The notes beneath the pieces are model-generated. The model was not told the origin of the DNA, made no database searches, and worked only from the letters and a program-made list of their open reading frames with translations. From Paraburkholderia sp. PGU19 (GTDB lineage: Bacteria; Pseudomonadota; Gammaproteobacteria; Burkholderiales; Burkholderiaceae): a stretch of DNA of 64,000 bases. Of this stretch, positions 27,979 through 36,258 are shown one piece after another. Numbering within the stretch: the stretch's first letter is position 1; each line of letters begins with the position of its first letter. The translations under genes and the position numbers were made by a program. The DNA is taken from assembly GCF_013426915.1 (NCBI RefSeq), contig NZ_AP023180.1, positions 1,116,001 to 1,180,000 of the forward strand. The letters run 5' to 3'.

Positions 27979-28662
27979 TCACGGTGTCACCTGGGCCCGC
28001 ATTTCCAGAACGTAGCCCATGCCTCTGACGGTATGAATCAGCCTGGATTCGAAAGGGTCGTCCAGTTTGGAACGCAGACGGCGGATGGCCGAATCCACCA
28101 CGTTCGTGTCGCTGCTGAAATTCATATCCCACACCTGTGACGCAATGATCGCGCGCGGAAGGATCTCCCCTTCACGCCTCATCAAAAGCCAAAGCAGCGC
28201 AAACTCTTTTGCCGTCAACAGAATGACTTTGCCCTGCCTTGTCGCCTTACGACGCGTGAGGTCGAGTTCGAGGTCGGACACACGGAGCGTGTTCGAGTCC
28301 TGCAGCCGCGTGCGACGAAGGATCGACTTGACGCGTGCAGTCAGTTCGACAAAATCAAAGGGCTTCGCGAGATAGTCGTCAGCACCGAGTTCCAGCCCCC
28401 GGATGCGGTCTCCCACGTCGTCTCTCGCGGTGAGGAAGAGAACCGGTGTCGACTTGCTGCGTCTGAGGTTCTGCAACAGTGTCCAGCCGTCCTGCCCTGG
28501 CAGCATCACATCGACGATGAGCAGGTCGTAGTCCTCCGTTTCAGCCTGATGCTGCCCGGAGATGCCGTCCTCCACCCAGTCGGCGATATATCCTGCTTCC
28601 GTCAAACCCTTGCGTAGATATAAGCCTGTCTTGCCTTCGTCTTCGACAATCAGAATTCGCAT
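27979..28662 (-). CDS. OmpR/CusR-like response regulator
   Basis: A 227-residue DNA-binding regulator. The receiver domain has the acidic pair ED at residues 7-8, phosphoacceptor Asp51 (IVDVMLPG), Thr in LTARDD and Lys in AKPFDFVEL. The C-terminal winged helix has the CusR/IrlR-type sequence [31 protein letters not shown] and [32 protein letters not shown]. It is the only response regulator in the region and probably serves the kinase at 26170-27582; it might also serve the regulator-less kinase at 20396-21853. A CusR-box-like palindrome lies 131 bp upstream of its start (28793-28814). Confidence 0.93.
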   Translation of the reverse strand: MRILIVEDEGKTGLYLRKGLTEAGYIADWVEDGISGQHQAETEDYDLLIVDVMLPGQDGWTLLQNLRRSKSTPVLFLTARDDVGDRIRGLELGADDYLAKPFDFVELTARVKSILRRTRLQDSNTLRVSDLELDLTRRKATRQGKVILLTAKEFALLWLLMRREGEILPRAIIASQVWDMNFSSDTNVVDSAIRRLRSKLDDPFESRLIHTVRGMGYVLEMRAQVTP

Positions 28663-28792
28663 TACCTGTTACCTCGTTTGAATCACTTGCGGTCCGAAGA
28701 TCCTCCGGCAAGCGCACCACAATATCAAAGCGACGGTTTCCCTGGAAGTCTGTTTCCGCTTTGCCGTTTTCCTCAAGACTTACGCCGCGTCA

Positions 28793-28814
28793 AACATGAC
28801 GGGAATGTCATGTT
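28793..28814 (-). promoter_or_regulatory. CusR-box-like palindrome
   Basis: AACATGAC-N6-GTCATGTT is a perfect 8-bp dyad in a 22-bp footprint. The E. coli CusR box is also 22 bp with ATGAC and GTCAT half-sites in the same register. Its place upstream of the CusR-like gene suggests autoregulation. The match to the consensus is from memory. Confidence 0.6.
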
Positions 28815-28890
28815 CGCCTCATGCAGACGCAGCACTCAAACGTCAAGCTCCCTGAGTCTAACTGACGTCCAATGAAGCTATTCCAATGCA

Positions 28891-30141
28891 ATGAGTACAT
28901 CTCAACGGTTTGATGAGTACCTGGAACATCTTTCTCAAGGGTTCCGACACAAGCATCATATTGCCGGCCTGCGCGACTATTGCACGGGACTGATGCGACC
29001 GTCGGAGCGAAAGAGCACCAATGCCATTGCTGAAAATCTTCAACCCGCACGCGCGGAAGCAATGCGTCAGGCGCTACATCATTTCGTCGCCAGAGCCCCG
29101 TGGTGCGATGAGGAACTGCTGAGACAGGTCGCCCGCTGGGTGACCCCGCAAATGGCGGGTTTGTCCCGCAGCGGCTGGTGGATCATCGACTGCAACACGT
29201 TTGCGAAGCGTGGCAGCCAGCCAGTGGGCGTCGCGAGACAAATTCACGAAGCATCGGCCAGATATGACAAATGTCAAATTGCCGTGAGTGTTTCGCTGGC
29301 CTGCGAAAGTGCCAGTCTGCCTGTCGGCTGGCGGCTGTATCTGCCGCGCGCATGGGCCGACGATCCGATCCGGCGCAGGAAGGCAGGCGTCCCCGCCGAC
29401 GTGCAGTTTGCGACCAGACCGAAACTTGCGCTTCAACAGATCGAAAGGCTGCTTGCCGCAGGAACGCCCTCACGTCCCGTGCTCGCCGATGTCAGCTACG
29501 GAATGGACCCCGACTTCAGGCAAGGGTTGATTGACCTCGGACTGCCGTACGTATTGGGTGTTACGTCGCAAGCACGCGTCTGGCGCCCGCAAGCCGAATC
29601 GCTACCGTCGACGGGATACAGGGAAACGGGACGCCTGGCGTCGCAGACGTGGCGTACGGCCGGGCACTACCCCATCAGCGTCAGAGCACTGGCCATGGAA
29701 TTGCCCGCGCACGCGTTGCAGACAATCAGTTGGCGCGAAGGGAACGGCAATCTGAGAAGCAGCCGCTTTGGCGTGGCGCGGGTGCAGTATGCCGACAGCT
29801 ACGCATGCTGGACGCGACTGCAGCCACAGCAATGGCTGTTATTGAAGTGGCCGCTGGGCGAGCCAGAACCTGTCAGATACTGGCTTTCGACGCTACCGGA
29901 AGACACGTCGATCAATGAACTCGTCGCCGCCGCACATTACCACTGGCGCACCGATCGGGACCACGAGGAACTTCGGCAGGATTTCGGACTTGACCACTAT
30001 TCGGGCCGTGGCTGGAGAGGATTTCATCACCACGCCACGCTATGCACGGCGTCGTATGGCTTCAGTCTCGGAGAACGGCTGGCGAGTGAGCGGGACCTGG
30101 CTTCCCGAAGACTGTCGATTTACCCGGAAACTGGCATGTGA
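28891..30141 (+). mobile_element. IS701-family transposase gene (DDE_5 type), ends not found
   Basis: A 416-residue protein with a DDE fold of the IS701 type: first acidic residue Asp100 in WWIIDCNTFAKRG, second in VLADVSYGMD, and the third region in RDHEELRQDFGLDHYSGRGWRGFHHHATL. The last about 25 residues (SERDLASRRLSIYPETGM) are short and unlike the usual C-terminus, so the end may be truncated. I searched both flanks by eye and saw no terminal inverted repeats or target-site duplication, so the full element cannot be delimited. It lies between the CusR-like regulator and the propeller/MetA-type gene pair and marks a probable insertion or rearrangement point. Confidence 0.8.
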
Positions 30142-30264
30142 TCCCGGTCACTTCGCGCATCGAGAGGCCCTGTCACTACCTGGAGCATTTTCTTTTGAGA
30201 GTTTAGACAACAACCGCTTCCACGTTTAACTGGATGATCGCAATTCCATGATAAAGGACACTTA

Positions 30265-31854
30265 ATGTCGAAACGTTTTCGTTTGCTGGCTGGTATCGCT
30301 GCCCTCATTCCTGCATTCGCTCTCCTTGCGCAAGACCTCCCCGCCAATCCGAAACCCAATCCTTATCTGGCGGCAGAAAAATACGCCATTACCCATTTCG
30401 ATTCGTCCCAGAGCGATTCCTTTCCGTATGCCGTTCCGCGCGGCACGTTCGAAGTCGATCTTCGAAAAGAAAAACGGATTGTCGCGGGCCCCGTCAACAT
30501 CATGACGCTCGCATCGACGTCTCCGTCTTATATGTGGGGTGTCTCCAGTGAAGGTGTCACCTACATCGACGTGTCGAATGGCGGGTTCAAGGAGATCGCC
30601 CGCATGACGGCTCCAGGCCAGAAGGTCATCTCTGCGCAGTTGCACGACAAGGTTCTCGGTCAGCAGTTCACCAAGGTTGCGCAAGTGCAAAAAGCGGTCA
30701 CTGATATCTATGGCCTCGACTGGACGCGCGCGGTCAATGGTGTCTATTCGGTTGTCGACAAGAATAACGATGTGTACTACAACACTGCCGACGGCTTCTT
30801 GACGAAATTCAGCCTGATCGACGAAGAGAACCCGTCCGCGGGGATAAAGGTCATCAAGACCATCAATATGCGTTCGATTATTGGTCCGGATGCGTACCTC
30901 GTGGGTATGGGCATCACGTATGACGGAAAGCTCGTCGTCGCGTCTAATTTCACGGTGAGTGTCCTTGACCGCTCACTTGAAGGAAAAGACCAAACGATGC
31001 GTCTCGCACCGGGTGAGGTCGTGACTAACTCATTTGCGATCGACGCTCAGAACGGCATCTACATTGCCTCGAACAAGGTCATGCATAAGCTGGTCTGGAC
31101 GGGCACGAAACTCTCCGACAATCCTGCGGATGGCGCCTGGGCCTCGCCGTACGACACCGGCGATCAGCCCCCAACCATCAAGCTTGGCAATGGCTCGGGT
31201 TCCACGCCCACGCTGATGGGATTCGGACGGGATCAGGACCAGCTCGTCGTGATCACCGACGGCGCGAATCGCATGCATCTGGTCGCGTTCTGGCGTAATG
31301 AAATCCCGACCGGCTGGAAGGCGCCAGCGGGAGCGAAGTCTAACCGTATAGCAGGCCAGATCGCCGTGACGGCCGGATTGACGCCGCTGCCGAAATTCGT
31401 TCAGACCGAACAGTCGGTGGTTGTGAATGGCTATGGCGCCTTCGTGGTCAACAACATTTCGGAATCGGGCGAGAAGGACAAGCTTGTCGACGTACTGGCG
31501 CTTGGCCCCGTCAACCAGCCGGGCCACGGTACCGAGCGTTTCGAGTGGAACCCGAAGACACATCAATGGCATTCGGTCTGGACAAGAAGCGATGTGATTT
31601 CGATCAGCATGGTACCGAGCGTCAGTTCAGCGTCGGGTATCGTCTTTGTGAATGGCTATTACAAAAAGACTGGCTGGGAGTTGACGGGTCTCGACTGGAA
31701 CACAGGCAAAACCGTACAACGCGTCGAGTTTGGCAAAGACAATCTCGGCAACGGCGCTTACGCCATCATCCAGTACGCGCCGAACGGCGACCTCATCTTC
31801 AATAGTGTGGGCGGCCCGGTTCGCGTGCCTCTGAAAGATCCAGCAAGAACCTGA
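30265..31854 (+). CDS. secreted protein of unknown function, probable beta-propeller
   Basis: A 529-residue protein with a signal peptide (MSKRFRLLAGIAALIPAFALLA). The body shows repeated short strands and Asp-rich turns (for example YSVVDKNNDVYYNTADGFLTKFSLIDE, GMGITYDGKLVVASNFTVSVLDRSLEG, FAIDAQNGIYIASNKVMHKLVW, LDWNTGKTVQRVEFGK) typical of propeller blades, so I infer a seven-bladed type fold. No catalytic motif or lipobox is seen and I do not recognise a named family. It is followed 186 bp later by a MetA-pathway-type outer-membrane protein, a common neighbour in aromatic or lipid utilisation loci. Confidence 0.7.
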   Translation: MSKRFRLLAGIAALIPAFALLAQDLPANPKPNPYLAAEKYAITHFDSSQSDSFPYAVPRGTFEVDLRKEKRIVAGPVNIMTLASTSPSYMWGVSSEGVTYIDVSNGGFKEIARMTAPGQKVISAQLHDKVLGQQFTKVAQVQKAVTDIYGLDWTRAVNGVYSVVDKNNDVYYNTADGFLTKFSLIDEENPSAGIKVIKTINMRSIIGPDAYLVGMGITYDGKLVVASNFTVSVLDRSLEGKDQTMRLAPGEVVTNSFAIDAQNGIYIASNKVMHKLVWTGTKLSDNPADGAWASPYDTGDQPPTIKLGNGSGSTPTLMGFGRDQDQLVVITDGANRMHLVAFWRNEIPTGWKAPAGAKSNRIAGQIAVTAGLTPLPKFVQTEQSVVVNGYGAFVVNNISESGEKDKLVDVLALGPVNQPGHGTERFEWNPKTHQWHSVWTRSDVISISMVPSVSSASGIVFVNGYYKKTGWELTGLDWNTGKTVQRVEFGKDNLGNGAYAIIQYAPNGDLIFNSVGGPVRVPLKDPART

Positions 31855-31875
31855 TTGCCTCACCGAACCTGAGTA

Positions 31876-31912
31876 ATGGGCCGATCTCTGGAACCGTCCG
31901 GGGTCGGCCCAT
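31876..31912 (+). terminator. hairpin after the propeller gene
   Basis: ATGGGCCGA and TCGGCCCAT form a perfect 9-bp stem with a 19-base loop 22 bp after the stop codon. There is no T-tract, so it may be a processing or partial termination site rather than a full intrinsic terminator. Confidence 0.5.
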
Positions 31913-32040
31913 ACTCGCGGCCTTCACGCTCAAACCCACGTCAACGCGCGAAACCTCATGGAATGCCCATTCGTTGCGGCAGGCCTGTCTGCGCCTTTGG
32001 CGCCATTCGCGAATCCCAAGCAGAATCGTGAGACAACACT

Positions 32041-32993
32041 ATGCATAAGCGTCGCTGGATTCGACACGTGACCAATAGTCTGCTGGTGACCCTTTGTGTC
32101 GCCGGCATACCTCAAAATTCGTCGGCGACTGAAACGGGGGTCGGTCGTCCGATAACCGGTCAACAGGTCACGCCATACGGGGGAATCGTCCCCCCACCAG
32201 CGAGTGGATCGTTTCATGGGCGACCATCTATTACGACGGCTCCCTCAGTGCCAGCAAGAAAGTATCTACAGGGAATCAGATAACGGGTGGCCTGGATTAT
32301 CAGGTTGTCTACACGATCGCCAACCTGGTGAAGACATGGGGTGTCAGCCTGGCTGGATGGAACTTTGCTTCGTCGATTGGTGTACCTGTTCAATATTCCA
32401 ATGCGTCGTCGTTCAACGGCCTTCTGCGTCCCGATCATGGTACCCAGTTCGCCGATATCTTCTTCGCACCCGTCATTGCCGGATATCGTCTCTCGCCAAC
32501 CGACTACACTGCGCTGAGCCTGCAAATCTACGCACCGACGGGCGCTTACAATCCCAATCGTCTCGCCAATGCCGGTCAGAACACGTGGACATTTACACCC
32601 ACTATTGCCTATACGAAGGTATTCCCGAAGAACAACGTCGAGCTGACCGTCAACTACGGCGTCGAGTTCTATACAACGAATAGCGACACGAACTATCACA
32701 ATGCCGCGGTCAGCGTACTCGATGTGCTGGCGCTCAAGCGCTTCAGGAGCGGGTGGAGCGTAGGCGTGGTCGGCGGGTGGATTCAGCAGCTCGGCAACGA
32801 TACCGGTCCCACCGCTGATCTGATCGGTGGCGCGAAGGGCTATTCCGTCGGCATGGGTCCGATCGTAGGCTGGGCTGGCAAGATCGGGAAAACGCCTGTT
32901 TCCGCGAATCTCCGGTGGGTCAACGAGTTCGCCGCCCATGCAAGACCCAGCGGAAACGCCGTGCAGTTCTCGTTGAGTGCAACCTTCGAATAG
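32041..32993 (+). pseudogene. phenol/MetA-pathway-type outer-membrane transporter (PF13557-like), single-base frameshift
   Basis: The N-terminal part from the ATG at 32041 contains a signal peptide and the family opening VGRPITGQQVTPYGGIVPP, then breaks. One frame over, SEWIVSWATIYYDGSLSASKK leads into GGLDYQVVYTIANLVKTWGVSLAGWNFASSIGVP and on to the stop at 32993, ending in a Phe-Glu barrel terminus (SLSATFE). Adding one C to the six-C run at 32190-32195 gives 317 residues, a usual length. Proteins of this type are thought to move hydrophobic compounds across the outer membrane. It follows the propeller gene, likely as one unit. The break has the same nature as the other three frameshifts in the window. 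Confidence 0.82.
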
Positions 32994-33011
32994 GCCAATT
33001 CCAGATGGGAA

Positions 33012-33215
33012 CTAGCGGAAGAATGCGACGACCTGGAGAATCGTTCCAGCCCCTGCAATAACCGTGAACACTGCCGCCAGCCAAACACCGGCGGTTTCTT
33101 CGATCCATTCGACGACTGACGATGAATCCCCGTCACCGATATTCCTCTGGCGTTGGCTCGATGTATTTTTCGCCATCCTTGTAACAGCCGTCTCGCGACA
33201 ATTATCCATGTTCAT
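33012..33215 (-). CDS. possible small membrane protein
   Basis: The most believable part of a longer minus-strand frame. From the ATG at 33215 it gives 67 residues with a hydrophobic C-terminal segment (GVWLAAVFTVIAGAGTILQVVAFF) after an acidic stretch. The longer frame, up to 33506, overlaps the regulator gene on the same strand, so I did not use that start. No ribosome site is convincing and no family is recognised; it could be non-coding. Confidence 0.3.
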   Translation of the reverse strand: MNMDNCRETAVTRMAKNTSSQRQRNIGDGDSSSVVEWIEETAGVWLAAVFTVIAGAGTILQVVAFFR

Positions 33216-33450
33216 CTTTGACCGGTGACGCAGAGAAAGGAGAAAGTGCGAGAAGCGTTGCGCTTCCCGTCGACACTCCGCTATTTCGGCACCGATCTGA
33301 AAAACTTTAAAGTCGCGTGCAACAAAAACCACCAGCAATATGGCCGCTAACGCCGCGCGTCCGAGACGGTGTCGCCAGGCACGAGGTGTGCGTTGTATCT
33401 GCCACACCTGGAAATAGTTGAAGGAAAAAACACGCGAAGTCAAACAATAG

Positions 33451-34590
33451 TCATAGCCTCGCAGAACAATTGGCCAGTTTGCGGCGAGCCATTGGTGTTT
33501 GCCCATCGCCGCAAACGCCTACGGGCAAGCTCCCCCGAGCGGCGCGATACACGTTCGGGGCGACGCCATACTCGCGCCGAAATTCGCGTCCCATGTGAGA
33601 GGCATCCGAAAAGCCGCAGGTTGCGGCGATATCCGCCACCGTCCGGTCCGAGTCCGTCAGCAGCCATGCAGCCGTCTTCAACCGCATCCGCCGCGCGTAC
33701 GCCAAGGGCGATTCGCCCGTCTGTGTCTTGAATAGCCTTTGGAGTTGACGCACGGATACCTCGACCCGATCGGCCAGTTCCTCCATGCTCAACGGTCGCC
33801 CGATGTGCTGCTCCATCAGATGAACGACTCGCCTCACCCGGGGATGCGTCACGGGCTCGGTGCCGGGCGGATGCGGTTGTGGCGCGCTCGGGCGCTGCGC
33901 GTCTTCAACCAGAAGGATACGCAGCGCTTTCTGAACGGTCGCAACATCGATATGCCGCTGCAGGATCGCCGCTGCCACATCGATGGAAGCGCGACCACCC
34001 GAGCACGTGATGCGGCGCCCATCGATCGCAAAGAGCCGGTCGGCGACAAGCCGGCTTTCGTCGACATGTGGAAAGCGTTCAATGTAGTCCCAGTAGTGAA
34101 ACCAGCTGACGCACACACGATGTCCATCCATCACACCTGCGCTTGACAGCGCGAACACGCCGGTGCAAATGCCCACGAGCGTGGACGACGCACCGGCGGC
34201 ACGGCGAATGAACCGAAGCGTGGCGTCGCTAACGCCCGGTCCCGAATGCAGCAAGCCGCCGATCACGACCACATAATCGAAGTGCCCTGCTTCGTCGAAG
34301 GTCTGCCACGGCTGGACCTGAATGCCGCAACTCGCCCTCACTGGCGTCAGTGTTTCGCCGACTATCGTCCAAGCGCACCGCACTGGCTTGCTGAAATCGG
34401 CATCGTCGCTGGCAAGACGCAAGAGATCCACAAAGCCGGAAAATGCGGTCAGCGTGAAATTCGGCAGAAGGACGATTCCGAACCGCACGGGCGGCCTTCT
34501 GTCACGGAACGCAAGATCGGTTCGGGGCGCCTTTGTTCGTACCTCGACCTCGAATGAACCGGCTGCAATGCTCATGGACGGTTCACTCAT
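33451..34590 (-). CDS. GATase-1-like AraC-family regulator (GlxA/FtrA type)
   Basis: A 379-residue regulator with an N-terminal DJ-1/PfpI-like domain (VRFGIVLLPNFTLTAFSGFVDLLRLASDD; VGICTGVFALSSAGVMDG with Cys at the nucleophile-elbow position) and a C-terminal AraC DNA-binding domain (LSMEELADRVEVSVRQLQRLFKTQTGESPLAYARRMRL; VADIAATCGFSDASHMGREFRREYGVAP). Relatives control catabolism of carnitine, betaine and sarcosine. The start overlaps the stop of the MHS transporter gene by 8 bp, so both are one operon, preceded by the direct-repeat operator at 36094-36127. I infer a role in control of creatinine/creatine or related amine use. Confidence 0.9.
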   Translation of the reverse strand: MSEPSMSIAAGSFEVEVRTKAPRTDLAFRDRRPPVRFGIVLLPNFTLTAFSGFVDLLRLASDDADFSKPVRCAWTIVGETLTPVRASCGIQVQPWQTFDEAGHFDYVVVIGGLLHSGPGVSDATLRFIRRAAGASSTLVGICTGVFALSSAGVMDGHRVCVSWFHYWDYIERFPHVDESRLVADRLFAIDGRRITCSGGRASIDVAAAILQRHIDVATVQKALRILLVEDAQRPSAPQPHPPGTEPVTHPRVRRVVHLMEQHIGRPLSMEELADRVEVSVRQLQRLFKTQTGESPLAYARRMRLKTAAWLLTDSDRTVADIAATCGFSDASHMGREFRREYGVAPNVYRAARGSLPVGVCGDGQTPMARRKLANCSARL

Positions 34591-35944
34591 CGGCCAACGG
34601 TGCCTGCGAAGTCTCGCGGCTGAAGATCATCGCGATCAGCGCGATACCTGCCGCGCCGACCAGATACCATGCTGGCGCAAGCTTGTTGCCCGTCGCCCCG
34701 ATCAGCCATGTCGCGACCAGCGGGGCCGTGCCACCGAAGAGCGCATTCGCCGCATTGAAGCAAAACGCGAAGCCGCTATAGCGCACCCGTGTCGGAAAAA
34801 TCTCCGACAGGAAGCACGGCAGCGTGCCATCGTTCATCGTCAGCAATGCGCCGAAGGCGACCTGGATCGCGACGATCATCATGAAGCTCGCGCCTGCCAG
34901 CCCCTTGAAGAGCGGCACGGTCAACACCGCGAACAGAATCGACGCGCCGATCAGCATCGACTTGCGGCCGATGCGGTCCGACAGTGCCCCCATCACGAAC
35001 ACCAGCCCGATATAAGCCGTCAGCGAGATCGTTGCGGCGATGAACGATGCCGTCTCGTCCATGCCCAATTCCGTCGACAGATAGGTCGGCATATAGCTCA
35101 GCACCAGATAGAACGCGACGGCATTCAGGCACGTCACGCCGAACGCGATCAGCATCTTCATCCGATGCTTGCCCAGCAGTTCGGCAATGGGCGCGCGCGC
35201 AACGTGGTGGTCTTGCTCCAGCGCCTTGAAACGCGGCGTGTCCTCCAGTTTCACGCGAATGTACCGTCCGATCAGACCAAACGGTGCCGCCAGCAGAAAC
35301 GGCAAACGCCATCCGAACGAATGCAGCTGCTCGCTGCTCAACACGGCATGCAATACAGCGATGAGAATCGAGCCGAACAGCAGCCCTGCCGCCGTGCTCG
35401 CCGGGACGATGCTCGTATAGACGCCACGCCGGTTAGCCGGCGCGTATTCGGCAAGGAATGCCGAAGCGCCCGCGTATTCGCCCGAGGCCGAAAAGCCCTG
35501 AATCACGCGTACTAGCAGAAGCAGGACGGGCGCGAGCATTCCGACCTGCGCGTAGGTCGGCAATAGCGCAATGACGAAAGTCGAGCACGACATGATCAGA
35601 ATGGACAGCGACAACGATGTCCGCCGGCCGATCTTGTCACCGAAGTGCCCCCAGACAATGCCGCCAATCGGCCGTACGATGAACGAAATGGCGAATACGC
35701 CGTATGCCGCCAGCAGTCCTGTGCTGCCGTCCGTCTTCGGAAAGAACACGACGGCAATGATCGTCGCGAGATAGCCGTACGACGCGTAATCGAACCATTC
35801 GACAAAGTTGCCGATAAAGCTCGCGCATGCCGCGCGTCTCAGCAGTTTGGGGTCGACCGATTCGTTCATGGAACTGTCACCTGCTCCTGAAGGCGCGATG
35901 ACGCTGCTCGCGGAATCGCCCGACAAGGTTCTTCTCGTGCTCAT
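34583..35944 (-). CDS. MFS transporter of the metabolite:H+ symporter (MHS) family
   Basis: A 453-residue, 12-helix importer of the ProP/KgtP/ShiA group. Typical features are the opening RRAACASFIGNFVEWFDYASYGYLATI, the motif GHFGDKIGRRTSLSLSILIM after helix 2, GEYAGASAFLAEYAPANRRG in helix 4-5, and SEIFPTRVRYSGFAF in helix 10-11. The start at 35944 has GGAGAG at good spacing; Met26 is a weaker alternative. It is cotranscribed with the GATase-AraC regulator. The substrate is likely a small carboxylate or amine; linkage to the creatinine genes through the shared operator suggests creatine, creatinine or sarcosine, but this is inference. Confidence 0.9.
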   Translation of the reverse strand: MSTRRTLSGDSASSVIAPSGAGDSSMNESVDPKLLRRAACASFIGNFVEWFDYASYGYLATIIAVVFFPKTDGSTGLLAAYGVFAISFIVRPIGGIVWGHFGDKIGRRTSLSLSILIMSCSTFVIALLPTYAQVGMLAPVLLLLVRVIQGFSASGEYAGASAFLAEYAPANRRGVYTSIVPASTAAGLLFGSILIAVLHAVLSSEQLHSFGWRLPFLLAAPFGLIGRYIRVKLEDTPRFKALEQDHHVARAPIAELLGKHRMKMLIAFGVTCLNAVAFYLVLSYMPTYLSTELGMDETASFIAATISLTAYIGLVFVMGALSDRIGRKSMLIGASILFAVLTVPLFKGLAGASFMMIVAIQVAFGALLTMNDGTLPCFLSEIFPTRVRYSGFAFCFNAANALFGGTAPLVATWLIGATGNKLAPAWYLVGAAGIALIAMIFSRETSQAPLADE

Positions 35945-36093
35945 TGACTCTCTCCAGACCTGATGATGCGATGACGGTGCGCGGGCGGCAACATGCGCTC
36001 ACGCATTGCTGCGGCTCTTTCAATCGAACCTCAATCGAACGAGCCTGCTTGAGTGCATGGTAGGAGTCCAATATCAATGAACATTTCCAGTCT

Positions 36094-36127
36094 CGACGCA
36101 GTACTTTCTGTTTTCGACATCGAGGGT
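36094..36127 (-). promoter_or_regulatory. direct-repeat operator upstream of the MHS-regulator unit
   Basis: TTTCGACATCGAGGGT at 36112-36127 is identical to a 16-base sequence upstream of the creatinase gene (41254-41269). In both places a second CGAC half-site begins 21 bases earlier (here CGACGCA at 36094). Direct repeats two helical turns apart are what AraC-type proteins bind. The site is 150-185 bp from the MHS start codon. Confidence 0.65.
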
Positions 36128-36186
36128 ATACGTTAGCGGGACACTCTTATTGCGAAATCAATGGGTGCATTGGAGCAGCGCAAATG

Positions 36187-36241
36187 CAAAAAACCCGCTG
36201 TATCCGCAGACGTTTTGCAACGTCGGCGAATACAGCGGGCA
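36187..36241 (-). terminator. rho-independent terminator of the creatinine operon
   Basis: On the minus strand CCCGCTGTAT and ATACAGCGGG form a perfect 10-bp stem, with an inner GACGT/ACGTC stem in the loop, followed by TTTTTT. It begins 18 bp after the NCS1 permease stop codon. Confidence 0.87.
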
Positions 36242-36258
36242 ACCTTGGCTGATAACTA

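Noticed and set aside
28891..30141. A complete insertion sequence with defined ends
   Set aside because: No inverted repeats or target-site duplication could be found by eye, so only the transposase gene is reported.
34322..35515. A 397-codon plus-strand ORF opposite the MHS transporter
   Set aside because: No domain, Arg/Gln/His-rich, antisense to a clear transporter gene.
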